From positions 45,820-109,819 of IMG/VR virus record IMGVR_UViG_3300026484_000095: a DNA stretch of 64,000 bases; one strand, given 5' to 3'. The notes beneath the pieces are model-generated. The model saw nothing but the letters and a program-made list of their open reading frames with translations. It was not told the DNA's origin and made no database searches. Source of the stretch: a virus. The position numbers were made by a program, and so were the translations under genes. Positions 62,082-64,000 of this stretch are shown piece by piece. The stretch's first letter is position 1, and each line of letters opens with the position of its first letter.

Positions 62082-62639
62082 ATGGGTTTCAAGAGGTCTA
62101 AATATAAAACTGTTGATGATTATAAAAAATCAGTTCAGCAAGATATGGTAGTGTTAGTTAATACAGTCCACGATGAGATAGATTATTTGATAGATGGTAA
62201 ATTGTTAAAACCTATTCTGAAAAAAGTGTCAAATATTTCTACATTGAAAAAGACTATTAATAAGTTAGGGCTACCATATCTCAACTTCTTATTTGATATA
62301 GAGTTCGATAAGTATAATAGTTGGACTTCAAAAGAAGCTCTAAATGTTTATGAGGTTGCAGGTTCTAAGTATGAGCTAGAAGCAATGAATAAACTTAAAT
62401 CTATAAAGGGGAGGGATAGTGATGATAGGTTGTTAGATTCAGATAATTCGGGTAACTCTGATGAAGATACAATAGAAGAGGTTATCATAGACGGTGGGTT
62501 TGAAAAGCTTGATGAGTTAATTAACGCAATTCAAAATTCCGTAGATAAGGGCGAAGTTCGTTTCGGTATCGAAGTGGACGGGGAAGTGATGTATTATAAA
62601 AATCTAGTTAGCAAAAAAGTAATAACTAAGTTTTTGTAA
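62082..62639 (+). CDS. Family A DNA polymerase, fragment with motif C
   Basis: 185 residues in another frame, its ATG one base after the previous stop. It has VNTVHDEIDYLI (motif C HDE) and C-terminal palm sequence, then a 70-residue acidic extension. In this frame there is a stop just upstream (62064-62066), so it is translated from its own ATG, likely by reinitiation. Together with 61328 it covers the C-terminal part of Pol A. Confidence 0.82.
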   Translation: MGFKRSKYKTVDDYKKSVQQDMVVLVNTVHDEIDYLIDGKLLKPILKKVSNISTLKKTINKLGLPYLNFLFDIEFDKYNSWTSKEALNVYEVAGSKYELEAMNKLKSIKGRDSDDRLLDSDNSGNSDEDTIEEVIIDGGFEKLDELINAIQNSVDKGEVRFGIEVDGEVMYYKNLVSKKVITKFL

Positions 62640-62721
62640 ATCTATATTGCTTGGATTTTGTAATAAATCTGATAATTTTGAAATTACTAAATTCTAAAGA
62701 TAAAATAAATAGGAGAATACT

Positions 62722-63987
62722 ATGGACAAAAATGTTCAAATTTTAGATACAATGTCTAGTCTATCTAACTCATTAGATGCGATAGCACAAAAGACTATTG
62801 CAGGTGAGTATGATGTTGACTCTTTACAAAGTAAGCTAGTATCAGTTGCTAATGCTTTGGAAACAACTGCTAATGCAGAGGGTTATATGTTGGGTCAAAT
62901 TTCTGACGCAGATTCATTTTTTACAATGGCTTCAACAACTGATTTTGATGATGCTTATTCAAAAGTTCTTGCCGTTTCTGCACAAGCTACTTTGGTAGGT
63001 CAAATGATACAAGGTGAGCTACAAAAACTTGGTGTAGTTGCTGATGATACAGAAGAAGAAGATAAAGGTGCAGAAGATTCGGATAAAACTGTCGAGGATT
63101 CAGTAGATGATGTTGAAGACTTTGATGAAGATGATACACCTATGGATTCTACTAGTGCTGATATTGAAGATTTAAGAAGTCAAGCAATGGAGTATTTAGA
63201 GGAGGGTCTTTTAACTGAAGCACAAGATACTTTAGAAATTATAGCTGAACTTCAAGCAGAGGCTAAAATTGGTGATGGCAAAGACAAATCAATCAATCAA
63301 AGATTAGATGATATAGCTAAATCGGCCGTTAGTCGAACTTTAAAGAAAACTGGAAATGGTGATAAAGCAAAAGGCGATAAAGCTGCCGCTAGAAAAGCAC
63401 TGGGTGATGCCAACTCAAAGACAGAACATCTTAGACAATACGATGGAGTAACTTCTGGTCGTAAAGGTGGTAATGTTAGAGTTGAAAAAAAGGAAAACGG
63501 TAAGGTAGGTTTAAGTGATGGGAGACCTTCTGCCTTAGGGAAAATGAAAGTCGGAATGAAAACAGGTAAAGCTAGTCCCCTTAACATTAACCATAAAGGT
63601 GGGATGGTAAAAAGTAATAAAGTTAACCGAAAACCTATAGGAGCAGCCCCCTCAGCAACTAAAATGGGAGCTAAAAGAGTAATGAGAACAAGAGCAGATG
63701 AGCTAAAAGCACAAGCTATGGAACTTCTAGCAGATGGATTCACTGTTGAGGCACAAGAGCTTATGACTATCGCTAAAAGATTGGGTGTAGGTAATACACA
63801 CGGGGAAATTAATCCACAAGTGAAAACCGTTGAAAAAGAGGGTGTTAATGATATTATCAACACAGGTAGTAAAGATACAAATCCACCTGCTGTAAAAACA
63901 ACAGCTTCAACAACTGAGGATGCAAGTGCTACTGCTCTAAGTTCAGAAGCAAGTACCCAACCAATGGTTAATTGGAATTTTAATTAA
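62722..63987 (+). CDS. Virion-region protein with helical repeats (scaffold-like)
   Basis: 421 residues. Acidic middle (about 112-140) and basic second half. Two copies of a helical repeat are visible: DLRSQAMEYLEEGLLTEAQD and ELKAQAMELLADGFTVEAQE, about 170 residues apart. GKASPLNINHKGGMVKS matches the small protein at 29514, and MRTRA (321-325) follows the M-R-x-x-A motif. Low-complexity charge and position after the protease suggest a scaffold or core protein. The window ends 13 bases after its stop with an A-run that leads to the next ribosome site. Confidence 0.6.
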   Translation: MDKNVQILDTMSSLSNSLDAIAQKTIAGEYDVDSLQSKLVSVANALETTANAEGYMLGQISDADSFFTMASTTDFDDAYSKVLAVSAQATLVGQMIQGELQKLGVVADDTEEEDKGAEDSDKTVEDSVDDVEDFDEDDTPMDSTSADIEDLRSQAMEYLEEGLLTEAQDTLEIIAELQAEAKIGDGKDKSINQRLDDIAKSAVSRTLKKTGNGDKAKGDKAAARKALGDANSKTEHLRQYDGVTSGRKGGNVRVEKKENGKVGLSDGRPSALGKMKVGMKTGKASPLNINHKGGMVKSNKVNRKPIGAAPSATKMGAKRVMRTRADELKAQAMELLADGFTVEAQELMTIAKRLGVGNTHGEINPQVKTVEKEGVNDIINTGSKDTNPPAVKTTASTTEDASATALSSEASTQPMVNWNFN

Positions 63988-64000
63988 AAAAAAAAAGGAT

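Noticed and set aside
1-64000. tRNA genes or a CRISPR array
   Set aside because: I looked through every gap over about 40 bases and saw no cloverleaf with GTTC-like T-loop or CCA end, and no regularly spaced repeats. A covariance search could still find a divergent tRNA.

Overview
The window is one contiguous piece of a large, AT-rich tailed-phage genome (Caudoviricetes, probably a myovirus-like or jumbo phage with a virulent lifestyle). The evidence is a large terminase, a portal and a probable prohead protease next to a large phage-type replication, recombination and nucleotide-metabolism set. Every gene I can support (about 85) is on the + strand, tightly packed, often with ATGA or TAATG overlaps and with AAGGA/AGGAGG-type ribosome binding sites. 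I see no integrase, repressor, bacterial housekeeping gene, rRNA or tRNA. TGA is used as a normal stop, so the code is standard. The host cannot be named from the sequence.

Layout: (1) 1-9.9 kb: a UvrD-like helicase cut by the window edge, a broken DNA methyltransferase, a thioredoxin, an acidic protein with SAP/Rho-N-like repeats, a Pif1-like helicase, a probable single-strand binding protein and endonuclease VII. (2) 9.9-12.5 kb: a recA gene broken into two ORFs by a naturally split intein, with a Vsr-like homing endonuclease ORF between the halves. (3) 12.5-29.8 kb: a second methyltransferase, the N-terminal and C-terminal halves of an SbcC/Rad50-like ATPase as two genes 9 kb apart, SbcD, a RecB/Cas4-like Fe-S nuclease, a divergent ThyX-like protein, a clamp-like protein, dCMP deaminase, a primase, thymidylate kinase, a third methyltransferase and many small unknowns. 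(4) 30-45.9 kb: NrdA, NrdB, DNA ligase, dUTPase, a membrane protein, a lytic transglycosylase, an HNH endonuclease and a DnaX-like clamp loader. (5) 46-64 kb: an HU-like protein, a sigma-region-4-like protein, structural unknowns, a homing endonuclease abutting the large terminase, portal, a cluster of small genes sharing an N-terminal M-x-IIA signature (Nudix-like, ADP-ribosyltransferase-like, basic protein, HAD phosphatase), a prohead-protease candidate, another homing endonuclease and then the C-terminal part of a family A DNA polymerase in two pieces.

Functionally the genes form a largely self-sufficient DNA factory. RNR, dCMP deaminase, dUTPase, a ThyX-like enzyme and thymidylate kinase feed dTTP and dNTPs. 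Helicases, primase, clamp, clamp loader, ligase, SSB and Pol A copy DNA. RecA, SbcCD, EndoVII and the Fe-S nuclease recombine and process it, and terminase, portal and protease build the head.

The most striking theme is gene fracture. RecA (split intein plus endonuclease), Pol A (endonuclease plus two ORFs, motif A not in this window), the SbcC-like ATPase (broken exactly at the zinc hook) and a methyltransferase (stop plus frameshift) are each broken, and three EDxHD/Vsr-type homing endonucleases lie in the window. A second theme is a recurrent M-R-x-x-A motif in virion-region proteins, which could be a packaging or protease-processing signal. A third is RNA hairpins that would mask the ribosome binding sites of the HNH nuclease, DNA ligase and other genes.
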